Below are positions 45,089-55,089 of a stretch of 64,000 bases of DNA, one piece after another. This DNA is from Heterohyrax brucei (taxonomy: Eukaryota > Chordata > Mammalia > Hyracoidea > Procaviidae): contig CM053154.1 in NCBI GenBank assembly GCA_028571685.1, positions 6,299,501 through 6,363,500 of the forward strand, in the 5' to 3' direction. Below the pieces are notes generated by a model. The model saw nothing but the letters and a program-made list of their open reading frames with translations, was not told the origin of the DNA and did not search any database. Both the position numbers and the translations under genes were made by a program. Within the stretch, counting starts at the first letter, position 1. Each line of letters opens with the position of its first letter.

Positions 45089-45089
45089 T

Positions 45090-46425
45090 CAGAATGGCTC
45101 TTAGAGGACTGAACCCTCAGCTTCCTTTCTGACTGGGAAGGTGGGAACCTCCCCAGGGGTCTTACTGGCACCACCCCACGTTCAGACGCCTGGACAAGAC
45201 CAGCCGCCTGGAGAGCCACTGACCCCGTGGCCATCAGGTAGGCTGGCGATCAGAACAATTAACCAGATACTCATAAGGCCATTGGCTTGCAAAACCCTTT
45301 ATTTTTCCAAGTTTGCAGGGCCTGAAGATTGTGTTTGGTTTGATTAGACTTGAAACATCAACTGTATCTTTACAGCTATTGAGCAAAAACTATCTTTAAA
45401 TAATTCTGTATCATGAGTGACTGTAGAGATGATACACGAGACTGTGCATCTTCTTCACAGTTGCAGATGTAGGCTGCAGACTGTTTCATTTGATCCTTGT
45501 GAGTGTTCTCTGCTAAAGTGGATGAGGCAGATAGTGCCGCTGTTTTATCGAAAGACAAACAGAAGCTCTGGTTGTTCAGTCCCACAGAGAAGACGACAGA
45601 ACTGGCCCAAGAGCCCCGGGTCCTCACTGCAGGCTGGTAGGGTCACCTCTGACTTCAGCAGACTGTGCAGCCTGCCCTTACTCTTTCCAGCCGAAATCTG
45701 GATTTCCTGACTTGGTTGTCCTCCAGGCGGCCAGGAAACGCAACTAGAGACGTGCAGAGGGAATGGGCCAGTGACAACGGAAGAGAGAGGAAGGAGAGGC
45801 TCAGACGGTGCATTCCTGATGGCTGAGATCCCCAGTGACCGAGTTGTGCTCAGGTTGCTTTTGCTTCTGCCCTGGAAGAAGTTCTCAGGGAGGGAGTCTC
45901 TAGCTCCCGTGTTGTTTAGCACTACCCCTGCAGCTTTCGCTGAGCATACATGAAAAGGGCGCTGCCAACTGCCCTGTGACCTTGAGCCAGTTGCGTAAGT
46001 ACTTTGTGTTTGGGATTCCTCCTATATTCAGTATAAGAGGCCAGCTACGAAGCTACTTCCAAAACTATAAAATTCAGCGAGTCTATGTATTTGAAATCGT
46101 CCATTGACTTTGGGGAAAGAAGACGAAAGATACAGAAAGGAAAGAGAACCCAGTTAGTTGACAGAATGCAAAGAAGAGGCTCAGCTCTGGTTTCATTGTT
46201 CTCCCCTGTCTTTCCGTCCGTGGCAGCTCACTGTGGCCTGTCCATAAATATGACAAGACTGGTGGCTGCAGCTGGCCCTGCTGTGACTGGGGGCGGGGCC
46301 CGGGAGTCTGAGTGCCAGCAGGGGGATTAGGTCATTCCTTGTACTGAGCATTAAAGAGGACAGTTTGCCTCTGACACAGTTACTGAAGAAGGAAGTTGGT
46401 ATAGATGGGTGCTAACCAGGTTACA
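45090..46425. other. Unique sequence with possible MIR scraps
   Basis: Possible reverse MIR at 45485-45590 and forward MIR at 45960-46040 (CCCTGTGACCTTGAGCCAGT). A partial CTCF-like core GCCAGCAGGGGGATT lies at 46315. No exon recognised. Confidence 0.35.
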
Positions 46426-46426
46426 A

Positions 46427-46623
46427 GGAGCCCCGGTAAGCAAAGTGCTAACAGGGAAATTGGCTGCTGGAACCCCTCAGCTGCTTCCAGGGAGCTAGAT
46501 TTGGCTGGCGGTCATTTTCCGTAAAGATTGCAGCCTTAGAAACCCTGTGGTACATTTCTGCCCAGGCCTACAGGGTCACTATGAGTCTGACTCCACTCAG
46601 CGGCAGTGGGTTTGGTTTTTTTA
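46427..46623 (+). mobile_element. AfroSINE, long form
   Basis: GGAGCCCCGGTAAGCAAAGT, the long-form block GTCATTTTCCGTAAAGATTG, AGAAACCCTGTGGTACATTT, GTCACTATGAGTCTGACTCC, and a TTTGGTTTTTTT end. Confidence 0.8.
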
Positions 46624-47121
46624 AACAGACTGCAGGGAGGGCAGGAGGTTAAGCCAGACGGTTGCTGGACTGTGGTTCCCGGTTAAACTGAATCTCTCAC
46701 CTGCGCCCTCGTGTCAGACTGGGGCACTTACCTTCCAGGATGATTTTTAGCTCTCACACCTGCCACCTCACAGTCGTCATCACACTGCGTTCCGGCACAG
46801 ACTGCCCGTCTGATTTTCCCCTGGAAGGGGCGATGAGAGCCATGTAAAGTTGTGTACTACTGATTAGTCAGGAAGCCCAGGTAAGCCTTGCGTACCGTAC
46901 GGTGGTAAACCCGCCTTGGTCGGAGGAGAAGGGCCACGTCCGTCCCTGCTGTGCGCCTTCCAGCCGTGACTGTGGTCCAGCTGCCTGACTTCTTTGGGAC
47001 TTGGTTCCTGCACCTAACCTAGGACTTTTATTAGAACTAAGTGAGTCATTTTTTCAATCATTCTAATGAAACAGCTTACCTGAAGGGCAGAAAGATGGCA
47101 GAGCATCCTAGTAAGGCTGTG
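46624..47121. other. Unique sequence, no gene seen
   Basis: Possible MIR scrap at 46960-47065. Otherwise unassigned. Confidence 0.35.
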
Positions 47122-47430
47122 TTTAACCAGAAACTGTTGCTGTAGAGTCATTTCTGACTCATACTGACCCTATCTAACAAAAAAGTTGCTGTTGAGTCGA
47201 CTCCTACTCACAGTGACCCTATAGAATAGGGTAGAACTGTCCCAAAGGGTTTCTGGGGAGGGCCTCCTAGATTCGAACTTCTGAACTTTTGCTTAACTAC
47301 CATATCTCTTAACCACCACGCCACAGAGCAGAACTGCCCTGTAGGGTTTCCAAGGAGTGGCTGATGGATCTGAACTTCTGACCTTTTGGTTAGCAGCAGA
47401 ACTTTTAACCACTGTACTGCCAGGCTCCAG
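47122..47430 (-). mobile_element. AfroSINE (outer copy, split by another SINE)
   Basis: The left part 47122-47173 carries the reverse tail (GTAGAGTCATTTCTGACTCA). The right part from about 47323 resumes with CAGAGCAGAACTGCCCTGTA and ends with the head ACTGTACTGCCAGGCTCC. Together they give one full SINE length. Confidence 0.75.
47182..47322 (-). mobile_element. AfroSINE (inner copy)
   Basis: GTTGCTGTTGAGTCGACTCC, ATAGAATAGGGTAGAACTGT, CTAGATTCGAACTTCTGAAC, TCTTAACCACCACGCC. Nested in the outer copy in the same orientation, so it is the younger of the two. Confidence 0.75.
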
Positions 47431-47999
47431 ATCACAGAAGAAATACACTTATAATCCTGACGTTAAGTCGTGTGTTAAATGTGCTCATATGAGTTGATTT
47501 CTGTACCTTGCAGTCAAATAATCCCTGGCTTGGAAACACTGGAGCTGGTTAGGACACATGAGCCCCTGGCAGCTTCTCATCTGTCTCATCTCATCACAAG
47601 AAGATAAGCAGAAATTTCAGAGGGGCCTCTAGGGTCAGACAGATCAGATTCCGCCTTCTGGTCATTTCTCTGTTCGGTGAGGACCGCAAGCATGTCACTG
47701 CCTTTCCTGTGCCTTGCTTTACCCTTCAGCAGAGTGCGGAGAGGGAGGCAGTCAGTGTGATGCTGCTGGGGTTACACCATCTAATTTGTGCCTCAGGCTC
47801 TTTCCATTAAATACCAGTTCGAGGTCCTGGGGACTCTCTTTAGCAATAACAGAAGCTGTTGTTTAAAATTTTCCTAAAATTGTTGTAATGAAGAGTAATG
47901 CATATTCATTACAGAAAAGAGAAGCAGTAAGAACCAGTTGTCTCCAGCCCCAGCACACAGACTGCGCTTCCCACTGTGGCAGTCCATGTGTGTAAGTTA
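47431..47999 (+). other. Unique sequence with a probable MIR
   Basis: The piece 47630-47790 resembles a forward MIR (AGATCAGATTCCGCCTTCTG, GCAAGCATGTCACTGCC). The remainder is unassigned. Confidence 0.4.
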
Positions 48000-48214
48000 G
48001 GGACCCCGGGGGTGCAGTGGTTAAGTGCTCCCCTGCTGCTACTGGAGGAGGAAGGACAGGGGCTGGAGCTCACCGGCCACTCCGTGGACAGGGGTGCGGC
48101 GGTCTGCTTCCAGAACGACGGTAGCCTTGGAAGTCGTGTGGCACAGTTCTGCCCTGTCCTGTCGAGTTGCTGTGAGTCAGGACTGACTCGATGGCAGTGC
48201 GTTTGGTTTTTTGT
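48000..48214 (+). mobile_element. AfroSINE, long form
   Basis: GGACCCCGGGGGTGCAGTGG head, long-form block GCGGTCTGCTTCCAGAACGA, CCTTGGAAGTCGTGTGGCAC, and tail GTCAGGACTGACTCGATGGC. Confidence 0.8.
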
Positions 48215-48239
48215 AGGCGAGGATGATACATATTTTGCT

Positions 48240-48765
48240 TTTGTTACTTAGACATTTCAGTTTTTTTTTTTTTCTGATTATGATTAGCACTTTTTCATTG
48301 TTTTTTTATTCTGCTGAAGTACGTATAAACACTTGCCATTTTCAGCCATGTGTATGTAAACATTTCAGTGACCGTGACTACATTCATGTTGAGTGACCGT
48401 CACTGTTCTCCATTTCCAATTTTTTTCGTCATCCCTATCAGGAACTCAAAAGTCCCTGAAGCAAGGACGCCTCCGCCTTTGTGTCACCTGCTGCAGTAAT
48501 CACTAATAAGCTTGTCTCTGTGCCTTTGCCTGGTCTAGCTTTCTCGTGGAAGTGGCATGGATCCTACGATCTGTCCTTTTGTGGCTTATTTTACTCTGCA
48601 TGATGTTTTCAAGGTTCATCCGTGTTGTGGCACGTACCAGAATGTCCTTCCTCTTCGTGGACCAATGACATTCTATTGTATGAGTGTACCATATTTTATC
48701 TATCTGTAATTAGCATTTTTGACATTCTGTTAGATTAAGTCCTTTTCCATATTTTTGTTCAGTTC
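48240..48765 (-). mobile_element. Old LINE-1 (L1M) 3' UTR
   Basis: CACTTGCCATTTTCAGCCAT, ATCACTAATAAGCTTGTCTC, GTCCTTTTGTGGCTTATTTT, ATGATGTTTTCAAGGTTCAT and GACATTCTATTGTATGAGTG follow reversed L1M 3' UTR text. The LTR at 48766 cuts it. Confidence 0.75.
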
Positions 48766-49273
48766 TGTTTTAGTTGCTAGTGTTGCTCTAACAGAAATAC
48801 CATGAGTGGATGACTTTAAAAAGAGAAATGTTTGTTCTGACACAGTCCAGTCATCTGTAAGTCTAAATTCAGGATGTCCACTCCAGGGGAAGAGCTTCCT
48901 CCTTGTCCACTATGGAGGAAAGTCCTTGTGTAGCATCAGTCTTTGTTCAAGGAGCATTTTGGCACAGGAACCTCAAGTCTGAAGAGTGCATACTCCTGAT
49001 ACTGCTTTCTTGCTGGTGTGAGGTTCCTAATCCTCTGCTTGCTTCCCTTTCCTTTTATCTTTTGTAGGATGGGAGGATAAAGAGTGGTGCAGGCCATACT
49101 GCAGGGAAGGTCCCTCTAGAGTGGAGCAGGCAGGTGATCATATGAAGGGATTTACAGTCCCCACAAGCCCCTAAGAGACAGCCTAGGAAGATCACAAAAT
49201 GAAGGACAGTCATCAGATACTGGGAATCATGGCTTAGCCACATTTGGTGGGGGACACAGTTCAATCCATGACA
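48766..49273 (-). mobile_element. Solo LTR, MaLR-like, inside L1
   Basis: Starts TGTTTTAGTTGCTAGTGTTG and ends GTTCAATCCATGACA. Reverse copy of the same family as 12554-13050, again inserted in a LINE 3' UTR. Confidence 0.75.
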
Positions 49274-50094
49274 ATTTCCTTTGCTCTTTCCTCACCGGTG
49301 TTTATTGGTGAGGCCCCAGCTTGGGAGGGGAAGGTTGTTTTGTCCAGGCTTGTTTGTGTCTTATTTTGTCTCCTTGGTGAAACTATAGATCAGCACCAGT
49401 GTGCTGGTTGATTTCAGACTGCTCACTCCAGAAAGTTTCTAGTCTCTCTGAAATATTCTGGATTAATAAAAAAATAAAAGATTATTTAAAAATGTTTGTT
49501 GTTGGAAAAATATGTAACACAGTATTTGCCAGTGCATCATTTTTCAGGTATACAATTTAGTGAATGCAGTTATCTTAGAGATTTGTTCTTGAATCACGGA
49601 GGCGTTCAAATTCAGCTCCATAGCCTTTATCGACGCGTTTCTGCTTTTCTTACTACAGATGTTCCTGGTTAACATTTTACCTGCGTAGCAGGTGCTGGAA
49701 ATTTAGGAGATGTGGCTTCCTTTCTGGTAGTGCTTTTGTCAAGATAATTTCTGCAGCTGTCCAGGGGCTGGAAGAAATTTTACTGCATGCCAAGTGCCGT
49801 CGAGTCGGATTCATAGACCTCTCTATTAGACTGAAAAATGTCCGAAAGATTCTCCCTGGTCACTCAAAATTTTTCCCATTTTTCCCAATTCTCCATTTCT
49901 CCCCATGTTTTTGCTGTTTCCTAGTGGCTAGAGACATGTATAAGTGAAAAAAGGAGAGTTTCTCTTTAACTGAGATCCTGTTCCCTTGCCTTGTTTGAGG
50001 CACTTACCTGAGATAACTGACGTGTAATCTTGGCCTCAGCCTCTGAGGTAGGCGTATCATCCTGTTTCATTGATGCATAAATAACCAATCAGAA
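49274..50094. other. Unique sequence with an L1M scrap and a SINE tail tag
   Basis: 49490-49600 (TATTTGCCAGTGCATCATTT, GGTATACAATTTAGTGAATG) looks like reversed L1M. CCAAGTGCCGTCGAGTCGGA at 49790-49809 is an orphan RTE/SINE tail. No exon. Confidence 0.4.
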
Positions 50095-50368
50095 TGTTTC
50101 TTGGAAGCAAGGGTAATGAGACTGCTCCTTACAGACTTCAGACTTGTCAGGAGGGATCAGTCCCTGGAGAAAGACATCGTGCTTCTCAGGGTGTCAGCTG
50201 GAAAAAGAGGAAGACCGCCAACGGGATGGACTGACCCAGTGGCTGGGTCAGTGGGCTTCGGCGTAAGAATGACTGTGGGCACGACGCAGATGTGGCTGTG
50301 TTTCTGTCTTTTGTGTGTCGTGTTGCTCTGCCTTGGAATCTACTTGACGACACCTAACAACAGTAGAT
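50095..50368 (+). mobile_element. RTE LINE 3' end
   Basis: The frame at 50101-50370 reads LVRRDQSLEKDIVLLRVSAG and then KRGRPPTGWTDPV, the C-terminal motif of the RTE protein. The DNA ends GACGACACCTAACAACAGTAG. Truncated and non-functional, but its frame is unusually open. Confidence 0.8.
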
Positions 50369-50369
50369 A

Positions 50370-51190
50370 ATCCTTAATAATGCAGGCAGAGGGAGGGTCC
50401 AGATGGAGCTTGTGGTTGACCCTGTCACCCAGCTGAATTCTTGCCTGTCAGCGTTCTGATTCCGTATCACAGCCGTTGATTTCCTGAGCCAGTGGGCTCC
50501 TCTCTTTGTCCAAGGGAGTGCAGGAGGGCGCCTGTCATTTGCAGCCCCGGGAATCCTAACACATCTTAATGCTTTAACCTTCTGCTAGACTGCAAACTCC
50601 CTTGAGATTATCTGGGGAGAGGGCGGGGTCCTGCTTGTTCTCTAGTTTGTAGCAGAAGGTAGATAACATTTTGTGAATGAAAAATAGTAATCGATTGGTT
50701 GAAAATTGAACAGACTATTTGAAATCAAGATTATCTTGTAAATCTGAGCCATATGGTTCTTTAATATAAAGTTCCTTTCAACTTGAAAATTCTATTAATT
50801 ATAACCAGGGCATGGGTGAGTAAAACCTTAGAAATTTTCATCATGTGGACTTGGATTTCTTCTCAGAAAATAACTTGCAATGTGTCCCTGAAGCCCTGCT
50901 TAAAGGCCATTTATGGACAGCTGGGAAATTAAGAACAAACAAGAAAGCAGGCAGAATGCGAGTGAAGATGACCACCGTCTGGTGTTGAGAAAAAAACGCA
51001 AGGGAGCAGCCACCGGGTGCCTGTGCTACGCCGTCTACCGCAGTAGGGTTCAGAAATCGGCTCGTGTGAGTGCCGGTGATGAGGGACTTATTTTTGGGAT
51101 GCAAGTGTGTTTCGTAAATCCTAAACCCAGAGCCACCCCTTGTCTGTCGGCTTGTCCTACTGTGATGGTTTGCATTTTCCTGTGATATTG
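50370..51190. other. Unique sequence, no gene seen
   Basis: No named repeat or exon recognised. Opposite-strand frames at 50841-51209 and 50913-51185 have no domain. Confidence 0.4.
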
Positions 51191-51235
51191 GGGGCTGGGC
51201 TACCGGCATGTCACATACCAGCAGGGTCGCCCATG

Positions 51236-51540
51236 CAGGGCAGATTTCGGTGGGGCTCCCACACTAAGATAGACTAGAGAGAATGGCCTGGTGATCTGCT
51301 TCCGAAAATCAGCCACTGAGCTCCTAAGAATCACAGCAGAATCTTGTCTGACATAGTGCCAGAAGGTGTGCCCCTTGGTGAGAAGGCACCATGCGGCGGC
51401 TGTAACAAGGGACTCAGACATACCAGCGATTGTGAAGGTGGTGCCATACCTGGCAGCATTTCATCGTGTTGTACACAGAGTCACCCCAAAAGGGAGCCCA
51501 CTCAACAGCCGCTAACCACAGCACACGCTGTCCACATGGC
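51236..51540 (+). mobile_element. tRNA-Gly-type SINE, body and tail
   Basis: CACACTAAGATAGACTAGAG, TGGCCTGGTGATCTGCTTCC, GCCACTGAGCTCCTAAGAAT match the body at 18740-18800. The end ACAGCCGCTAACCACAGCAC is RTE-tail-like. The head is not clear in this copy. Confidence 0.55.
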
Positions 51541-51814
51541 CTGGCCTCACTAGGACCTTCTGGGGACTTTTTCCTCTTCCTCCTGGCTGCCAGTCTGTTT
51601 TCTGTTCTCTCTGCAGCCGCCACCTCCCGTTGTCCCTGTGCGTGTGACTGTGTCGTGGTGAGCCCAGAATGGCAACTCTGTGGATCCATCACCCTCTCAG
51701 TTGGTCCCTCAAAGCTAACAGGCTCAGTCTGCTTGTCCCTGATGACACAGAATTTGATCTGTGGTCACTGTGTGTGACTCCAGAGGGTCTTCCATAGACA
51801 GGCAGGTGATCAGT
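51541..51814. other. Unique spacer between inverted SINEs
   Basis: No exon or named repeat recognised. Confidence 0.4.
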
Positions 51815-52115
51815 CAACTTGTTGTTAGCTGCTGTCGAGCTTGTCTGACTTGTATGGGGATGCCCAGGTGCGATGGGATTGGACCACTATGACACATGTG
51901 ATTTTCATGGGCTGATTGTCCGAAGTACATGGCCAGGGCTTTCTCCCTAACCCGCCTTAGTCTAGGAGGTTCACTGAAACCTGTTCAGTGTCATAGCAAC
52001 ACCCAAGCTGCCAGTGACAGGCAGTGCCTGTACGTGAGGTGCACTGGATGAGAATTGAACCTGAGTCCCCTGCGTGGAAGGTGAGGATTCTACCACTGAA
52101 CCACCACGGCCCCTC
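51815..52115 (-). mobile_element. tRNA-Gly-derived SINE
   Basis: Reverse copy with an intact-looking head: the minus strand at about 52115-52047 reads GTGGTGGTTCAGTGGTAGAA, TCCTCACCTTCCACG, then GGTTCAATTCTCATCC, close to tRNA-Gly. The tail CTTGTTGTTAGCTGCTGTCG at the left edge is the RTE-like end. Confidence 0.75.
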
Positions 52116-53645
52116 CCAGTCAGCTGGAACCTGCTGAACAAAGCAGTGCAACAGCCATGTTGGAACTACCTTTGCGAGTAATTACTACTCCACAGTCATC
52201 CTTAGCTGTAGAAAAGAACTCACCACCAATGCATTAAAAATAAAAAAGAAAACTCTAGGTCCTCTGGAGCATGGTCCAAGCTGCGGTGTTCTTGACTTCA
52301 GCTGGGTTTTCTGGGCAGACGTGCGCTGTGTGGGGCTGGGCAGCCTTGAACTTCCTGATGAAGCCCAGTCTTGTCTGCAGTAGCTTACAAGGCCACTGAG
52401 TAGCAGAACTTTGTGGAAACGACAACTCCCTCTTAGGATGTTTTGTATTTTTCTAATTTAACATATGAACATTCATGTAATCCTTGAAAGAAACAAGGTG
52501 AAGTAGCAACAGCCAGATAAAGGAAATCAGGATGTGCAAGCTGGGCAGGAGTGAGGGCCTGTTCGGTCACTCTCTAAATAGTGACTTGATTGGTGGAACA
52601 GAAGCAAGACAAGATAAAATAAAAATGAGGTTTAAGCCTATTAATCAGATTAAAGATCTTGGTGTAGGAAGGATTCTCTACATACAACTGGCTGACGTAT
52701 AAGAAAACATAAAAATGTCCATGTATCCACTGATAGACAGGTGAGATCGGAAGGAAACCAGGTGATGGAGGGGACTGAGTGAGAGAAATAGAGATGCTTG
52801 AAGTCACCGTACTGGCTCACCCTTGGCCCCAAGGCAAGTCCCAGAGTCTCCTTCGTCCCCTCCCATTGCTTGTGTCCATGGCTGTGCTCGGTCCCGAGAG
52901 AAGCGCTGTTGGAAGCAGGGGATGGGCAGTGTCGAGAAGGGAAGCTGTAGCTCGCCGGCACCTGAGAAACGGGACAGCAGAGACTGACTTCCCACGCCTT
53001 GCTGGGAATTATCTTGGGTCAAGTGAATGGCAGTCCCCTGTTCTACCAAAGCCAGCAAGAAAAGTGACCTGGAGCCTGATTCAAAGAGCCAGTTTGTTGT
53101 TTAGGATACTTTGGGGTACAAGTAATAAAAACCTGAATTCAAAGTGAGTTTTAAAAGTGTTTGGGATTTATTTGTGCGCGGCGCTGTTAAGTCAGTGGTT
53201 GAGTAGACTTCACCTGCTCCGTGGCAGGAGCCCAAGTGTGCTCTGTGTGACCCCTCTGGCTTCCCTGCTGTCAGCTTTGGCCCCAGGTGCACTGTGCCTG
53301 CAGACATTGCTGAGGTCACAGCCCCATCTTGTTCCACACACATGGGGCAGACATCTCCCAGAATCCCCAGATCATGGAAGACAGTCTTCCTCAGAAGCTG
53401 TCAGCAAACCTCCCCTGAGACCTCGTTGACCCACATGGGGTCCCATGTCCGTCAACCAATTCTTACAGCCAGGAAAAGCCTATGTTAACTAGCCTGAACC
53501 AGTTACTGTGCTGTAGGAATGTGGGATGACCTCTAATTAAGAACTGTCAAAGCCTCTTTCCAGGTATGCGATGGGATCAGCTCCCCCAGAGCACATGAAC
53601 CAACTGTAGGATGCTCACATCACTCTGTATGATAACCTCGGTATC
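52116..53645. other. Unique sequence, no gene seen
   Basis: No named repeat or exon recognised. The frame 52779-53147 lacks any domain. Confidence 0.4.
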
Positions 53646-53909
53646 GTTAGTCTTAGTCTCTTAGGGCCGCCGTAACAAAGTTCCCCCAAGCGGGCAGCTT
53701 TAAAGCACAGTTTACTGACTCATAGTTCTGGGGTCCAGAAGTCCAAGTTTAGGATGTTGGCAGGGCCAGGGTTTTCTCCAAAGCTCTAGAAGTTCCTCTC
53801 TTGGCTTTCCGGCCTCTGGTAGCCCTGAGCTTTCCTGGGCTTGGAGCTGCAGTGTCACGTGGTTGTCTTTCCTCTTGTCCCTCTGTGTGCCTTGTCTTTC
53901 ATAAGGACA

Positions 53910-55089
53910 TGTAAAAATGGTAGCAGGCATGGTGGACCTCCTCAAACGTCTCAAGGTAGGGAAGAATTGAGATCAGCAGTCTAAGGCTGATTCCTTTGAG
54001 GCAGAGGTCAAACATACCTTCTCTCTCTAAACTTTTCACCAATTCCTATACCTGCTCTCCCTCCCACAGCACTCCCCTCTGCTGGGCTTGGTAACTGGTT
54101 GCAATGGACACGCAGAGCCCACAGACAATACTCACCATTGTGTTTCTAGGAAACTACCAAGTTGCATTTCAGGATCAGGGTATAGTTCTTCAGCTAGGAC
54201 GTCTTAGCCTTGCAGCCTGGCCTCTGCCCTGCTTAGGAAAGTGTCATAAGGTTCTCCGGTCCCTCCAGTAAGTGCTCAGTCACCTGACTTCACAAGGAGG
54301 CCTCCTGCCCGAAGGCGCTCAGCTCTCGCTCACTCTGAGGGTTGGCGTACCAGCTGTAACTCCTTGCTCCATGGGCCAGGAAGCCCACTGTGCCATCTCC
54401 CCCTGGTATCCTGGTTCTGCCACCACTGCTTCTCTGCTGTGGCTTCTCACTGTCTCAGGCTGTCTTTGGTGTATCAGCTTTGTCTATTTCCTGGGTCCAG
54501 GAAGTTCGTAGCACAGGGATCGTTGGCCCAAGGACGTGCTCTCCTCCCGGCTCTTCATGATGGTAATTTGGTCCCACCTTACTGTCTCTGGGATGGCTGA
54601 TTTTAAGCGTAGTGGGACGGCATAAATGACGAATCTCTTCCTTAGGGTTCTGTACACCTCGTATGCATGGTGCCATGCCCACAAGAGCAAGGACGGCAAG
54701 GTTTTGTCTCATGCACTTTGGACATGTTATCAGGAGGGACTAGTTCGCGGTGAAAGACGTCATGCTCGCTGAAGTGGAGTGCCAGTGAAAAAGAGGAAGA
54801 CCTGCAATGGGACAGACTCACACAGGACGGTGACAGTGAGGGTGACGGCACAGGACGGGGCACCGTTAGGTTATGCCACACACAGGGTCTCTGCGAGCTG
54901 GAACTGACTGGATGGCACCTCACAGCAACCCCCTTAAGTGTCCCGTGTACTTTATTTACATTATTAGAAAGTTGTCCAGTCCCCGTGGTGAGCCTCAGGC
55001 ACCGTGTTTGCCTAGTCTTACTACATCATTTGGTGAGAGTTAGAGCCCACGGCGACAAAGGCTGTGTAAAAGCCGTCTGTCACACCACA
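53910..55089 (-). mobile_element. 3' LTR of the ERVL-like fossil
   Basis: Aligns by eye with 56979-57979: shared blocks include the starts TGT(A/G)AAAA, 'ctgccctgcttaggaaag' versus 'ctgccctacttgggagtt', CTTAGGGTTCTGTA versus CATTAGGGTTCTGTA, and the end CACCACA. About 250 bp of RTE sequence is inserted at 54685-54933. Confidence 0.7.
54685..54933 (+). mobile_element. RTE LINE 3' end inside the proviral LTR
   Basis: AGCAAGGACGGCAAGGTTTT, TTTGGACATGTTATCAGGAG, GAAAAAGAGGAAGACCTGCA, GGAACTGACTGGATGGCACC and CAGCAACCCCCT match the RTE end at 63160-63418. The youngest layer of this nest. Confidence 0.75.

Noticed and set aside
46305-46325. Second CTCF site
   Set aside because: GCCAGCAGGGGGATT matches only the first part of the core and lacks the GCGC/GCAG end.
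52047-52115. Possible tRNA-Gly gene on the minus strand
   Set aside because: Closer to tRNA-Gly than the first copy, but it is again the head of a SINE and the acceptor stem does not pair well.
53910-54684. Segmental duplication of 56979-57979
   Set aside because: The TG...CA ends, 5-bp duplication and primer site explain the pair better as the two LTRs of one provirus.
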